Shown piece after piece: positions 11,985-20,275 of a stretch of DNA of 64,000 nt. Under the pieces are notes generated by a model. That model did no database searches, was not told where the DNA came from, and was given only the letters and a program-made list of their open reading frames with translations. A program made the position numbers and the translations under genes. The stretch lies in assembly GCA_001510385.1 (NCBI GenBank), contig LFFE01000015.1, positions 106,761 to 170,760 of the forward strand, in the 5' to 3' direction. Each line of letters starts with the position of its first letter. Positions within the stretch are counted from its first letter, which is position 1. The DNA comes from Actinobacteria bacterium casp-actino5 (GTDB taxonomy: Bacteria; Actinomycetota; Acidimicrobiia; Acidimicrobiales; Ilumatobacteraceae).

Positions 11985-12314
11985 TTTGCCGCATAGGCGG
12001 CCTGGAAACGAACGAAACTTCATCCGGTCGCCGCAAATAGCGACGCCTTGTCATCACGGATTCCCAGCTCATCACGGTGCCCCTTGTCAGGGGTTTTGTG
12101 CACGATGCTGACGCGGCGAAGCTGCTCGTATCTACGGTTGAGCGATTCAGAGCCAGATCCCGCTTACGGCGCAGTTTCAGCACGAAATGTGGACCGCTCT
12201 CTCCACCACGAACGACGTCGACGCCTATCGAAGCCGAAGGTACTGGTATTGAACGCCGGTTCGCATTCGCTCTGGGTCGCAGCCAGAAGTGCCTAGTGGC
12301 CCGAAAAAAGGGAA

Positions 12315-12340
12315 ACGTCCCGGTGGGGGGGCCGGGACGT
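12315..12340 (+). terminator. Strong hairpin, possible terminator or structured RNA
   Basis: ACGTCCCGG at 12315-12323 pairs perfectly over 9 bp with CCGGGACGT at 12332-12340, around an 8-nt loop of one T and seven G. No T-run follows, so classical intrinsic termination is uncertain. It is 330 bp past the aconitase stop. A second hairpin follows at 12349-12367. Confidence 0.4.
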
Positions 12341-12348
12341 CTCAACCT

Positions 12349-12367
12349 GGAATCCCTTTCGGGTTCC
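12349..12367 (+). other. Second hairpin in the acn-lysR gap
   Basis: GGAA at 12349-12352 and CCC at 12354-12356 pair with GGG at 12361-12363 and TTCC at 12364-12367, with one bulged T and a TTTC loop. Together with the preceding 9-bp hairpin it forms a tandem structure that could be a terminator pair or part of a small RNA. Confidence 0.35.
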
Positions 12368-12417
12368 TCGAGCGGTACGTTGGGGGGTGTTCCGCATCGA
12401 TATTTACTTGTGAAAGT

Positions 12418-12437
12418 ATGCACGTGTTTTTGTGCAT
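12418..12437. promoter_or_regulatory. Palindrome upstream of lysR, candidate LysR operator
   Basis: ATGCAC (12418-12423) and GTGCAT (12432-12437) form a perfect 6-bp inverted repeat around 8 nt, containing a T-N11-A arrangement typical of LysR-type sites. It ends 43 nt before the lysR start, and a TATCAT hexamer lies at 12466-12471, so autoregulation is plausible. Confidence 0.45.
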
Positions 12438-12479
12438 CTTGCAACCATATATCGCAGATACCCAGTATCATTTTTAGAG

Positions 12480-13394
12480 ATGGACTTTCGCCAACTCTCC
12501 ACCTTGATTGCAATAGCAGATCACGGAAGTTTCTCAGCTGCCGCTAGGGCGCTCTACACAGTGCAGTCAAATGTTTCCGCCCACATCGGACGACTTGAGA
12601 AAGAGCTTGGTTCGACACTTATCGATCGCCAAACCGGTCGCATGACAGATGACGGGCGCCGGGTTCTCGAGCGAGCTCGTCGAATCATGCACGAAATGGA
12701 TGACATCCGATCAGATATGGAGTCAAACGACCACGACGTGAGCGGAGATGTGCGAATCGGTGTCATCGGCACGATTGCGAGATGGGCGATACCCCCGATG
12801 TTGCGCCAAATGGCTGATAGTCACCCACGGGTGCATGCTGTTGTGACTGAAGGAAGCTCGTCCGCCCTTGCCCCGAACGTTGTATCAGGGCTACTCAATG
12901 CGGCCATTCTCCACCTTCCAATTGACGACCCTGATCTCGTGATCGAGCCCCTCTTCGACGAAGAGCTCTTACTGCTCGCACCTCACGATCACCCTCTTTC
13001 GGAGCGAGAGTCCATCGACATCACCGACCTCGACGGAGTTCCGCTCTTGCTCCCACCGGCGGGAGCTGGATTACGCCGGATCATCGAACGCAGTTCACTC
13101 GAGCGAGGAGTATCACTGAACTCGCTCGCAGAAGTCGACAGCATGCGCTTACTCGCGGCGCTTGCCGTTGACGGCCACGGTGCCACCATCGTGCCAGCGA
13201 CCGCTCTCTCAGAAACCGAACTCGTTGGAGCTGCGATGGTTCATGTAAGTGGGCTTCCTCGACGCCGCGTCGCATGGGTTCGCCGACAGCGCCCAAATCC
13301 ATCCGCTGCAACTCGGGCAGTTCACGATGTCATTTCCAATGTCATCGGACAACGAATCAGCGAAGACCAAGGCCTCCATAGCGGAGAACAGTAA
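12480..13394 (+). CDS. LysR-type transcriptional regulator
   Basis: A 304-residue regulator with an N-terminal winged helix-turn-helix (residues 1-60; SFSAAARALYTVQSNVSAHIGRLEKELG) and a periplasmic-binding-like effector domain from about residue 85 on. LysR proteins bind as tetramers to T-N11-A palindromes and respond to a small ligand; a candidate site lies just upstream. ATG 12480 is favoured over a GTG at 12432, because the domain begins right at MDFRQLSTLIAIA and TATCAT lies 8 nt upstream. The next gene, a carboxyltransferase, starts 62 bp downstream with its own -10, so it may or may not be a target. The effector is unknown. Confidence 0.93.
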   Translation: MDFRQLSTLIAIADHGSFSAAARALYTVQSNVSAHIGRLEKELGSTLIDRQTGRMTDDGRRVLERARRIMHEMDDIRSDMESNDHDVSGDVRIGVIGTIARWAIPPMLRQMADSHPRVHAVVTEGSSSALAPNVVSGLLNAAILHLPIDDPDLVIEPLFDEELLLLAPHDHPLSERESIDITDLDGVPLLLPPAGAGLRRIIERSSLERGVSLNSLAEVDSMRLLAALAVDGHGATIVPATALSETELVGAAMVHVSGLPRRRVAWVRRQRPNPSAATRAVHDVISNVIGQRISEDQGLHSGEQ

Positions 13395-13443
13395 GGTTCG
13401 AAACCTGCCAGTAGGCGACCAGTTCTCAGCAGAGCTCAACGTC

Positions 13444-13456
13444 TAGTCTTACTGAC
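13444..13456 (+). promoter_or_regulatory. Leaderless -10 element before carboxyltransferase gene
   Basis: TAGTCT at 13444-13449 sits 7 nt before the ATG at 13457, the same spacing seen before many other genes here. It suggests a separate promoter for this gene rather than read-through from lysR alone. Confidence 0.5.
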
Positions 13457-14806
13457 ATGACCCTCGAGGACGTTGGCATTGCTGCAGGAATTCCTGCTCC
13501 TGTTTCTGCCCGCGTTACTCGACTCGATGACCGAAAAGTGATGTGGATCGAATTCGATCCAAGCGAGACAGCCCATCCTCTGTCGTCGCAAATGACAACG
13601 ATCATCACGGAAGGTTTACGCACCGCACTCGATGAGCTCATCCCTGTTGTCCTGGTCGTGAACAGTTCGGGGGCTGACATTGCCGAAGGAGTCGCCCCAT
13701 TACACGGCTGGGGACTTGCTGCGAGACTGCTGACCAAGTGTTCAGGGCGTGTGCCGACCTTCGCAATTGTGGACGGACCAGCTGTCTCTGGACCGGCGTT
13801 ACTTCTCGGCCTCGTCGACTTCGTCGTCATGACTTCCACGTCCTACGCGTTCGTGAACGGCCCACTCATCATTCGACAGTTCACCGGTGTTGAAATCTCA
13901 AAAGATGAGCTTGGGAGCGCTTCCACCATGGAACGCTCAGCAGGCCTTGCCACGGCCGTGGCCGGAAGTCGCGAGGAGGGTCGAGACTTGATTGAGGCGA
14001 TCCTGACGTACCTACCGGACCGAGTCGATGCCGAGCCGGCACGGTTAGCAAGTTCGGACGATGCTCGGCGCCTCACCCCCGAAGCCGGCGAGTACATCCC
14101 AGAGACAGCAACTGGAAGTTACGACGTTCGATCGATCATCGAATCATTGGTTGACGACGGGGAGTACCTAGAAATCAGGCCCCTCTGGGCGCAGAACATC
14201 GTCACAACGTTTGCCGCAATGGATGGTCGGCCGGTTGGAATCGTCGCCAACCAACCAATGGCTCTTGCGGGAACGCTTGACATCCCGGCTTCCCAGAAAG
14301 CAGCACGTTTCGTCAACCTGTGTGACGCGTTCAACATCCCGATCATCACCCTGGTCGACACCCCGGGTTTTTACCCCGGCAAAGATCTCGAATGGCGTGG
14401 AATGATCCGGCATGGAGCACAACTCGTCTACGCATACGGCCAGGCAACAGTACCGCGGATCTGTGTCATCCTCCGCAAGAGTTATGGCGGCGCCTACATC
14501 GTTATGGATTCGAAAAAAATGGGCAACGACGTTTGTCTTGCCTGGCCTTGGGCCGAACTTGCGGTGATGGGGGCTGGCCAAGCCTCCGCGATCTTGCGCC
14601 GAGGTGCCACAGACGACGAACGAATTGCATTCGAAAGCGACTACTCCGAGCGTTTATTGAATCCATACATTGCAGCCGAACGTGGGTACGTCGATGATGT
14701 CATTGACCCTGCGGATACCCGCTCAACCATCTGCGCCTCGCTTTCGATGTTGTCAAACAAGCGCGATCGGCGTCCAAGCCGCCGCCACGGCAACTCCCCT
14801 CTCTGA
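13457..14806 (+). CDS. Acyl-CoA carboxylase, carboxyltransferase (beta) subunit-like
   Basis: A 449-residue protein of the AccD/PccB carboxyltransferase family. The N-terminal half (residues 20-200) is a divergent crotonase-like domain. The C-terminal half carries the better conserved block: LDIPASQKAARFVNLCDAFNIPIITLVDTPGFYPG, RHGAQLVYAYGQATVPRICVILRKSYGGAYIVM and AWPWAELAVMGA. These form the CoA/biotin pocket in acetyl-, propionyl- and methylmalonyl-CoA enzymes. It moves CO2 from carboxybiotin to an acyl-CoA. No biotin carboxylase or biotin carrier gene is nearby, so it needs a partner encoded elsewhere. At 449 residues it is shorter than typical PccB (about 510-540), and its N-terminal half is atypical. 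The substrate is unassigned. Confidence 0.85.
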   Translation: MTLEDVGIAAGIPAPVSARVTRLDDRKVMWIEFDPSETAHPLSSQMTTIITEGLRTALDELIPVVLVVNSSGADIAEGVAPLHGWGLAARLLTKCSGRVPTFAIVDGPAVSGPALLLGLVDFVVMTSTSYAFVNGPLIIRQFTGVEISKDELGSASTMERSAGLATAVAGSREEGRDLIEAILTYLPDRVDAEPARLASSDDARRLTPEAGEYIPETATGSYDVRSIIESLVDDGEYLEIRPLWAQNIVTTFAAMDGRPVGIVANQPMALAGTLDIPASQKAARFVNLCDAFNIPIITLVDTPGFYPGKDLEWRGMIRHGAQLVYAYGQATVPRICVILRKSYGGAYIVMDSKKMGNDVCLAWPWAELAVMGAGQASAILRRGATDDERIAFESDYSERLLNPYIAAERGYVDDVIDPADTRSTICASLSMLSNKRDRRPSRRHGNSPL

Positions 14807-14902
14807 GGCAACCCGTCAAACTTCACCCCCCATTGGCTCCGGAGCGAACAAAAACGGTACATTGGCAGAGACGCACGACCTACGAAGTTGGAGGAAGCCG
14901 CC

Positions 14903-16174
14903 GTGGCCGAAACGATCACGATCACAGACGACAGGACGGGACAAACCGTCACTGTTCCTATCGAAGGTGGGGTGTTTCCAGCATCAGCAATCCGCTCATT
15001 AGACCCGTCCCTCTTCGTCTACGACCCGGCATACATGCAGACAGCATCCTGCAAGTCCGCAATTACGTATCTCGATGGCGATAACGGAATTCTGAGGTAC
15101 CGCGGCTACCCGATTGAGCAACTTGCAGAGAAGTCAACATTCCTAGAAGTTGCGTACCTTCTCCTCCACGGAGAACTCCCAACTGCTGAGCAACTCTCCG
15201 TTTGGCATCACGACGTCACCCACCACACCTTCATTCACGAAAACATGCGCAAGCGTTTTGTTGACGGATTCCACTACGACGCTCACCCCATGGGAATGTT
15301 CGTGTCCGCTCTCGCCGCACTCGGCACGTTCTACGACGGCGCAAAAGACATTGATGATCCTGAGAGCCGTCACCGACAGATACTCCGCCTCATCGCAAAG
15401 ACTCCAACCATTGCAGCGATGTGCTATCGATTCAGCGTTGGCCTGCCGTTCAACTACCCGAACAACGACCTCTCCTTCCCAGCCAACTTCCTCTCAATGA
15501 TGTGGAAGGTCGGCGACGAATATGTCCTTGATCCCGTCCTCGAAAAGGCCATGGACGTGCTCTTTATCCTGCATGCCGATCACGAGCAAAACTGCGGTAC
15601 GACGGCCATGAGAGTCGTCGGATCCTCAAATGCCGACCCATACTCTTCAGCTGCGGCTGCGGCGAGCGCCCTCTACGGACCTCTGCATGGCGGCGCTAAC
15701 GAGGCCGTGGTTCGAATGCTGAACGACATCGGTTCAATCGATAACGTGCCGGCGTTCATTCAGTCGGTCAAAGACGGCCAAGGTCGACTCATGGGATTCG
15801 GCCACCGTGTGTACAAGAATTACGACCCCCGAGCAACGATCATTAAGCAAACCGCTTATGACGTGTTCGAAGTGACTGGAAAGAATCCGTTACTTGACAT
15901 CGCTCTGAAACTCGAAGAAGTAGCACTTCAAGATCCATACTTCATCGATCGCAAGTTGTACCCCAATGTTGACTTCTACTCCGGACTGATCTACCAAGCA
16001 ATGGGGTTCCCCGTAGAGATGTTCACGGTGCTGTTTGCCATTCCACGCACTGCGGGCTGGCTCGCTCATTGGCAGGAACTTCTTTCCGACAACGAGCAGA
16101 AGATCTCCCGCCCACGTCAGTGGTACGTCGGGCCTGAAACCCGTGACTACGTACCCATGTCATCGCGGGTGTAA
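14903..16174 (+). CDS. gltA: Citrate synthase
   Basis: A 423-residue enzyme condensing acetyl-CoA with oxaloacetate, the entry step of the TCA cycle. The catalytic histidines are in LHGGANE and FGHRVYKNYDPR, and the catalytic aspartate in NVDFYSGLIY. An N-terminal domain of about 45 residues with a beta-rich start (ITITDDRTG) is typical of the type II (hexameric) enzymes. GTG 14903 is preferred because GGAGGA lies 7 nt upstream; an in-frame TTG at 14888 would sit before that ribosome site. The acyl-CoA dehydrogenase gene begins 4 bp after the stop, so the two are probably co-transcribed. Confidence 0.96.
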   Translation: MAETITITDDRTGQTVTVPIEGGVFPASAIRSLDPSLFVYDPAYMQTASCKSAITYLDGDNGILRYRGYPIEQLAEKSTFLEVAYLLLHGELPTAEQLSVWHHDVTHHTFIHENMRKRFVDGFHYDAHPMGMFVSALAALGTFYDGAKDIDDPESRHRQILRLIAKTPTIAAMCYRFSVGLPFNYPNNDLSFPANFLSMMWKVGDEYVLDPVLEKAMDVLFILHADHEQNCGTTAMRVVGSSNADPYSSAAAAASALYGPLHGGANEAVVRMLNDIGSIDNVPAFIQSVKDGQGRLMGFGHRVYKNYDPRATIIKQTAYDVFEVTGKNPLLDIALKLEEVALQDPYFIDRKLYPNVDFYSGLIYQAMGFPVEMFTVLFAIPRTAGWLAHWQELLSDNEQKISRPRQWYVGPETRDYVPMSSRV

Positions 16175-16178
16175 TGCC

Positions 16179-17285
16179 ATGGAGTTTGCGTGGACTGAAG
16201 ACCAGCAACTTCTTCGCAAAGAAGCGAGAGAATTTGCCCAAAGTGCGGTTGAAAAGTACGGATGGCACGCTGATTCATGGATCAACGGCTATTCAAAAGA
16301 GTTCGCGAAAGATCTTGGTGCAAAAGGTTGGATCGGGCTCACGTGGCCGACCGAGTACGGTGGCGGTGGCCGACCGGCGATTGATCGTCTCATCATTGGC
16401 GAGGAACTCATCGCTGCTGGTGCCCCAGTTGCGGCCATGTGGTTCGCCGATCGTCAGATGGGACCAGCGCTCATCACATTCGGCCGGGAGGATCAACAGG
16501 CAGAATTCCTTCCAAATATCCTCAGCGGTGAAACCACCTGGTGTATCGGTATGTCCGAACCCAACTCCGGTAGTGACTTAGCTTCACTCACTACCTCAGC
16601 GCGGCGTGAAGGTGATGACTTTGTCATCAACGGACAAAAGATCTGGACCTCATTTGGAGCACTCGCCGATTACTGCTACCTCATATGTCGAACCTCTTCA
16701 GAAGGTCCGCCGCACGCAGGAATCAGCGAAATCATTGTGCCAATGGATTCTGATGGCATTGAGGTCAGAACCATTAAAGACATGACAACGAACCGGCACT
16801 TCACCGAAGTGTTCTTCACTGATGTTCGGGTACCGGTCCACAACCTCGTGGGCATCGAGGGCAACGCGTTTAAACAAACGATGCGTCAACTTGAGCATGA
16901 ACGAGGTGGAATTGATCGACTCGTGTCGAATCAGGCGATCTACCAAATGGCGGTCGATCGCGCTGATACGTCTGACCCCCGTATTCGCCAAGACATTGCA
17001 GCACTTGAGTCGGGGTACCGTATCGGCCGCATCTTGGTGGTTCGTGAAGTACTTCACCAAGCGCCATCTGGATTCTCCGCAGCAACAAAATGCTTCTGCA
17101 CCGAGCACGAATGGCGTGTAGCGCAATTTGTCGCCAAGGTTCTTGGGCCTGAAGCAACACTCTGGAATGAGACCACGAAGGCCATCGCGTATGCCCCTGG
17201 CTACACGATCATGGGTGGCACATCGAACGTGATGCGAAACATTCTCGGCGAGCGAGTGCTCGGCCTCCCCCGCGAACCCCGTTAA
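16179..17285 (+). CDS. Acyl-CoA dehydrogenase family flavoprotein
   Basis: A 368-residue acyl-CoA dehydrogenase fold: an N-terminal helical domain with WTEDQQLLRKEAREFA, a middle beta domain with the FAD/substrate segment CIGMSEPNSGSDLASL, and a C-terminal helical domain ending in MGGTSNVMRNILGERVLGLPR. Such enzymes oxidise acyl-CoA to 2-enoyl-CoA with FAD, passing electrons to ETF. ATG 16179 is chosen because the family begins right there and it lies 4 bp after the citrate synthase stop; longer frames would overlap that gene. The catalytic base was not confidently placed. Substrate unknown. Confidence 0.9.
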   Translation: MEFAWTEDQQLLRKEAREFAQSAVEKYGWHADSWINGYSKEFAKDLGAKGWIGLTWPTEYGGGGRPAIDRLIIGEELIAAGAPVAAMWFADRQMGPALITFGREDQQAEFLPNILSGETTWCIGMSEPNSGSDLASLTTSARREGDDFVINGQKIWTSFGALADYCYLICRTSSEGPPHAGISEIIVPMDSDGIEVRTIKDMTTNRHFTEVFFTDVRVPVHNLVGIEGNAFKQTMRQLEHERGGIDRLVSNQAIYQMAVDRADTSDPRIRQDIAALESGYRIGRILVVREVLHQAPSGFSAATKCFCTEHEWRVAQFVAKVLGPEATLWNETTKAIAYAPGYTIMGGTSNVMRNILGERVLGLPREPR

Positions 17286-17382
17286 CTCGAGTTCGCTCCT
17301 GGTTGCACTTCAGATCGCCGAACCCGGCCATCAAAGGAAAACTGTCGTGGTAAGCGTCAGTTCGCCAGCAAGGTGCGAGCCA

Positions 17383-18429
17383 TCAGTCGAGAATCTCTCG
17401 GAGTTTCTCGACTGTTTGCACAGCATCTCCGCCAACCGGGGACACCGAGAGGTGCGTGACTCCAGCCTCCTTGTAGGCAGCAAGACGCTCCTTAATCTCC
17501 CCTGCTGGTCCCACAAGGTTCGTGTTCTCAAGCATTTCGGTTGGTACAGCTGCAGCTGCTCCAGACTTGTCGCCTGACAGGTAGCGGTCCTGAATTTCAA
17601 TTGCCTCATCGACATACCCATATTTTTGACAAATCGTGTTGTAAAAGTTCTTGTCACGCGCTCCCATACCGCCCACGTACAACGCAATATTCGGCCGTGC
17701 CATATCGAGAATCTGCTGCTTCTTCTCACCGACGAACTCGTCACCAATCGCAACCATTCCACCGGCAGAAATCTGCAGCTGGCCTCGATCAGCGTCACGC
17801 TTAGCCGTGCCAGCTTTCAACTCGTCGCCCCACACCTGGTGGAACTTCTCAGGATCGAAGAAAATCGGAAGCCAACCATCGGCATACTGCGCCGTTGCAG
17901 TCACCGAAAGGCCCATGAGTGACGCCCAAAAAATTGGGATGTCATTGCGGACTGGGTGATTAATGATCTTGAGAGGCTTCGCCAAACCGGTTCCTTGGCC
18001 CTCGGGCAAGGGAACCTGGACCGTCGCGCCGTCATAGACGACGGGTTCACGCTTCCAAGTCATTCGGCACACGTTGATGTAGTCACGAATTCGAGCCATT
18101 GGCTTTTCGTACGGAACGCCGTGGAATCCTTCAATCACCTGCGGACCCGAAGCTCCAAGACCGAGTACAAAGCGGCCGCCGCTGACAAAGTCGAGACCAG
18201 CGGCCGTTTGGGCCACACAGGTTGCAGTCCTTGAGTACACGTTGATGATCCCAGTACCGATTTCGATCTTTGAAGTTTTCGCCGCGAGATACCCCAATTG
18301 ACTAATCGCATCGAAGCTGTACGCCTCTGGTACCCACACCAGGTCAAGACCGGCATGCTCAAGGTCACAGACCTTCTGCACATCGGCATGAAAGTCACCT
18401 GAGTAGTTGATCATCATCGAAAGTTTCAT
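17383..18429 (-). CDS. LLM-class (F420-dependent-type) oxidoreductase
   Basis: A 348-residue luciferase-like monooxygenase-family protein with the TIM-barrel start MKLSMMINYSGDF, then LGLGASGPQVIEGFHGVPYEKPMARIRDY, a block typical of the F420-dependent group found in mycobacteria and other actinobacteria. The fold binds reduced F420 or FMN. A TAGCGT hexamer lies 7 nt before the ATG, indicating a leaderless start. It converges on the acyl-CoA dehydrogenase gene with a 97-bp gap. A second LLM protein lies at 46276-47268. The reaction is unknown; the presence of two such proteins suggests the cell makes F420. Confidence 0.88.
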   Translation of the reverse strand: MKLSMMINYSGDFHADVQKVCDLEHAGLDLVWVPEAYSFDAISQLGYLAAKTSKIEIGTGIINVYSRTATCVAQTAAGLDFVSGGRFVLGLGASGPQVIEGFHGVPYEKPMARIRDYINVCRMTWKREPVVYDGATVQVPLPEGQGTGLAKPLKIINHPVRNDIPIFWASLMGLSVTATAQYADGWLPIFFDPEKFHQVWGDELKAGTAKRDADRGQLQISAGGMVAIGDEFVGEKKQQILDMARPNIALYVGGMGARDKNFYNTICQKYGYVDEAIEIQDRYLSGDKSGAAAAVPTEMLENTNLVGPAGEIKERLAAYKEAGVTHLSVSPVGGDAVQTVEKLREILD

Positions 18430-18500
18430 CCCGATGACGCTACGCCCTTCGGTGATCCCCCGCCCAATTGGAGTGCGCCCTACTCAAGGCGCGATGTCGG

Positions 18501-19271
18501 CTATGAAGACTTCGGTGGACGTGGGATAAACGCGCTCGTACGGTCGATATACGCCTGATATTCCGGCTTCCGACGAACGAGCGATCTCTCGAGCAGAGCC
18601 ACTCCTGAAACTTTCAAGAGAAGAATATTCATCACCGCTGCACCGATCAGCCCCCACCGGCCCACAGAAACAGAACACGCGACAAGAGCTATTCCCCACC
18701 ACACACAAGCGTCACCGAAATAATTTGGGTGCCGGGTGAGACGCCAAAGTCCAGTGTCAAGAACTTTTCCTTCATTCGATGGATCACCTTTAAAACGTGA
18801 CAACTGCAGGTCTCCAACGGCCTCGAAATACACACCGACCGCCCAGAGAATGACACCAACGATGGCAAGAAATCCAATGGAGCCTTCCGCTCGATGAGAA
18901 AGCTGGAGAGGGAGCGAAACGACCCACATCAATGTTCCCTGCAGCAAATAGACGGTGGCGAAACTGATAATTGGGAACGCAGGTCCCCAGCGCTTCCGCA
19001 TTGCCTTGTAGCGATAATCCTCGCCGTGGCCAAGATTGCGACGAGCGAGGTAGAAACAGAGTCGAAGTCCCCAAATCGACGCCATCAACCACAGCAGTGT
19101 GTCGAGACCAGATTTAGCGTCGTCGGCAATCCACAGCACTGTGGCCACCGTCGCAAACCCGAGCCCCCAGGTGATGTCGACGATCGATGCATCCTTGATG
19201 GCAACGCTGATCAACCACGTAGCCACCATGAGGACAGCAATCGTGATTGCTGCAAGTAAGAGTTCGTTCAT
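18501..19271 (-). CDS. DUF1295 / steroid 5-alpha-reductase-like membrane protein
   Basis: A 256-residue integral membrane protein with about six to seven hydrophobic helices. The C-terminal signature LTRHPNYFGDACVWWGIAL is shared by DUF1295 proteins, steroid 5-alpha-reductases and isoprenylcysteine methyltransferases, where it forms the NADPH- or SAM-binding region. An ER-like reductase of a steroid, polyprenyl or fatty chain is a fair guess, but the substrate is unproven. Its ATG overlaps the stop of the upstream acyltransferase (ATGA at 19268-19271), so the two are translationally coupled, pointing to a lipid-related role. Confidence 0.85.
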   Translation of the reverse strand: MNELLLAAITIAVLMVATWLISVAIKDASIVDITWGLGFATVATVLWIADDAKSGLDTLLWLMASIWGLRLCFYLARRNLGHGEDYRYKAMRKRWGPAFPIISFATVYLLQGTLMWVVSLPLQLSHRAEGSIGFLAIVGVILWAVGVYFEAVGDLQLSRFKGDPSNEGKVLDTGLWRLTRHPNYFGDACVWWGIALVACSVSVGRWGLIGAAVMNILLLKVSGVALLERSLVRRKPEYQAYIDRTSAFIPRPPKSS

Positions 19272-20275
19272 TGAGACATCCTTAGTTGTTCGTCAACTTC
19301 TCTATCCATCTTTGCCCATATTTGATCGAGCCACGCGACATTGATGTCGGAAAGTAACGACCTTTGAAGGCGACGTGCCCGAAAGACGATCTGCATATCG
19401 CCCCGCCCGAGCGCCTTGAGCACCCCACCAAATGTCGACAGCCCGTCAAACCCGGTATGCCAGACGATCACGAGATCAGCCTGAGAAGCGCCGTCAAGCA
19501 ACGCGAGCGTGCCGCTCGGGCGCACTGGAATCAAATGCCGAAGGCCCTCGGTGGCAGCGAGGCGTTCTGGGGATTGATCACGAATTTTGTCAATAGCCCG
19601 CTTTCGCTTTGCCTCACTTGAGCGTGTTCCCTCGGGAAAGATGACAGCAACATCAGAGGTAGCGAGGTCAACTGAGAGTCTGGTGATAGCTGTGAGCTCG
19701 CGATTTGATTGATGCGAACCGCGATCGACGAAATAGTTAGGTACCCGCAAACCAACAATGTCAAGGCAAGGGTCCCACAACAGTTCTCTTTTCAAGACGT
19801 ATCGGGGCGATAACCCTCGTCTGGTGCAAATTACCCAAGCAGACACCAACGAGTCAGCAAGGCTGGCATGTCGACACAACACCACCGCATTTCCCTCCTC
19901 GAATGCATCGGTGTCATCGACATCGATTGAGGCGCTCATCGCAATACGCAAACCGGTCATCAATTTTCCAGCCCACCAACCCATCAACCGATAGTGCAGA
20001 ACATGATTGCTCGAGTGGCCCGACATCCATAGCGCGAACGAGATGAACACTCCAGCGCACTCGATGATCGACCAATACCATCCGAACAGCAAGAGCCGAG
20101 CCAGAGGAAACCGCCAGCGAAGCCGAAGAGCATCAATGACGACGGCGACAGCGACCCATGCCGGCGAGCTCAACGTTGCGACCAATGCCACCGCTAACAG
20201 GGCACTCACACTGATCGAACGTCGTTTCAGTCGTGCCTGAAACGAGGCGTAGTCAGGAATTTGCCGTCGGCTCAT
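19268..20275 (-). CDS. PlsC-family acyltransferase, membrane-anchored
   Basis: A 335-residue protein with two N-terminal hydrophobic segments (about residues 20-45 and 65-85) followed by a 1-acylglycerol-3-phosphate acyltransferase domain. The HX4D motif is HASLAD near residue 136 and the second block is FPEGTRSSEAKR near residue 214. It acts at the inner membrane face. It overlaps larE upstream by 23 bp and the DUF1295 gene downstream by 4 bp, so larE, this gene and the DUF1295 gene form a compact unit. Compared with the acyltransferase at 294-1319 it has extra membrane helices and a longer linker, so it is not a recent duplicate. Confidence 0.85.
   Translation of the reverse strand: MSRRQIPDYASFQARLKRRSISVSALLAVALVATLSSPAWVAVAVVIDALRLRWRFPLARLLLFGWYWSIIECAGVFISFALWMSGHSSNHVLHYRLMGWWAGKLMTGLRIAMSASIDVDDTDAFEEGNAVVLCRHASLADSLVSAWVICTRRGLSPRYVLKRELLWDPCLDIVGLRVPNYFVDRGSHQSNRELTAITRLSVDLATSDVAVIFPEGTRSSEAKRKRAIDKIRDQSPERLAATEGLRHLIPVRPSGTLALLDGASQADLVIVWHTGFDGLSTFGGVLKALGRGDMQIVFRARRLQRSLLSDINVAWLDQIWAKMDREVDEQLRMSQ

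Larger units (their letters stand above)
11985..12479. other. 495-bp intergenic region between aconitase and lysR
   Basis: No convincing gene was found. Open frames on both strands, including a minus-strand frame of nearly 200 codons, show no recognisable domain and a basic, Arg/Ser-rich composition typical of chance frames. The right half holds two hairpins (12315-12340 and 12349-12367) and a near-promoter palindrome (12418-12437). The left half, roughly 12030-12290, could be a decayed coding remnant, but no homology was recognised. Confidence 0.5.

Noticed and set aside
11929..12513. Minus-strand frame of about 195 codons across the acn-lysR gap
   Set aside because: It overlaps both flanking genes, is rich in Arg/Ser/Pro and has no recognisable domain; it looks like a chance frame in GC-rich DNA.
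16035..16178. Longer N-terminus for the acyl-CoA dehydrogenase
   Set aside because: It would overlap citrate synthase by more than 100 bp, and the family begins at ATG 16179.
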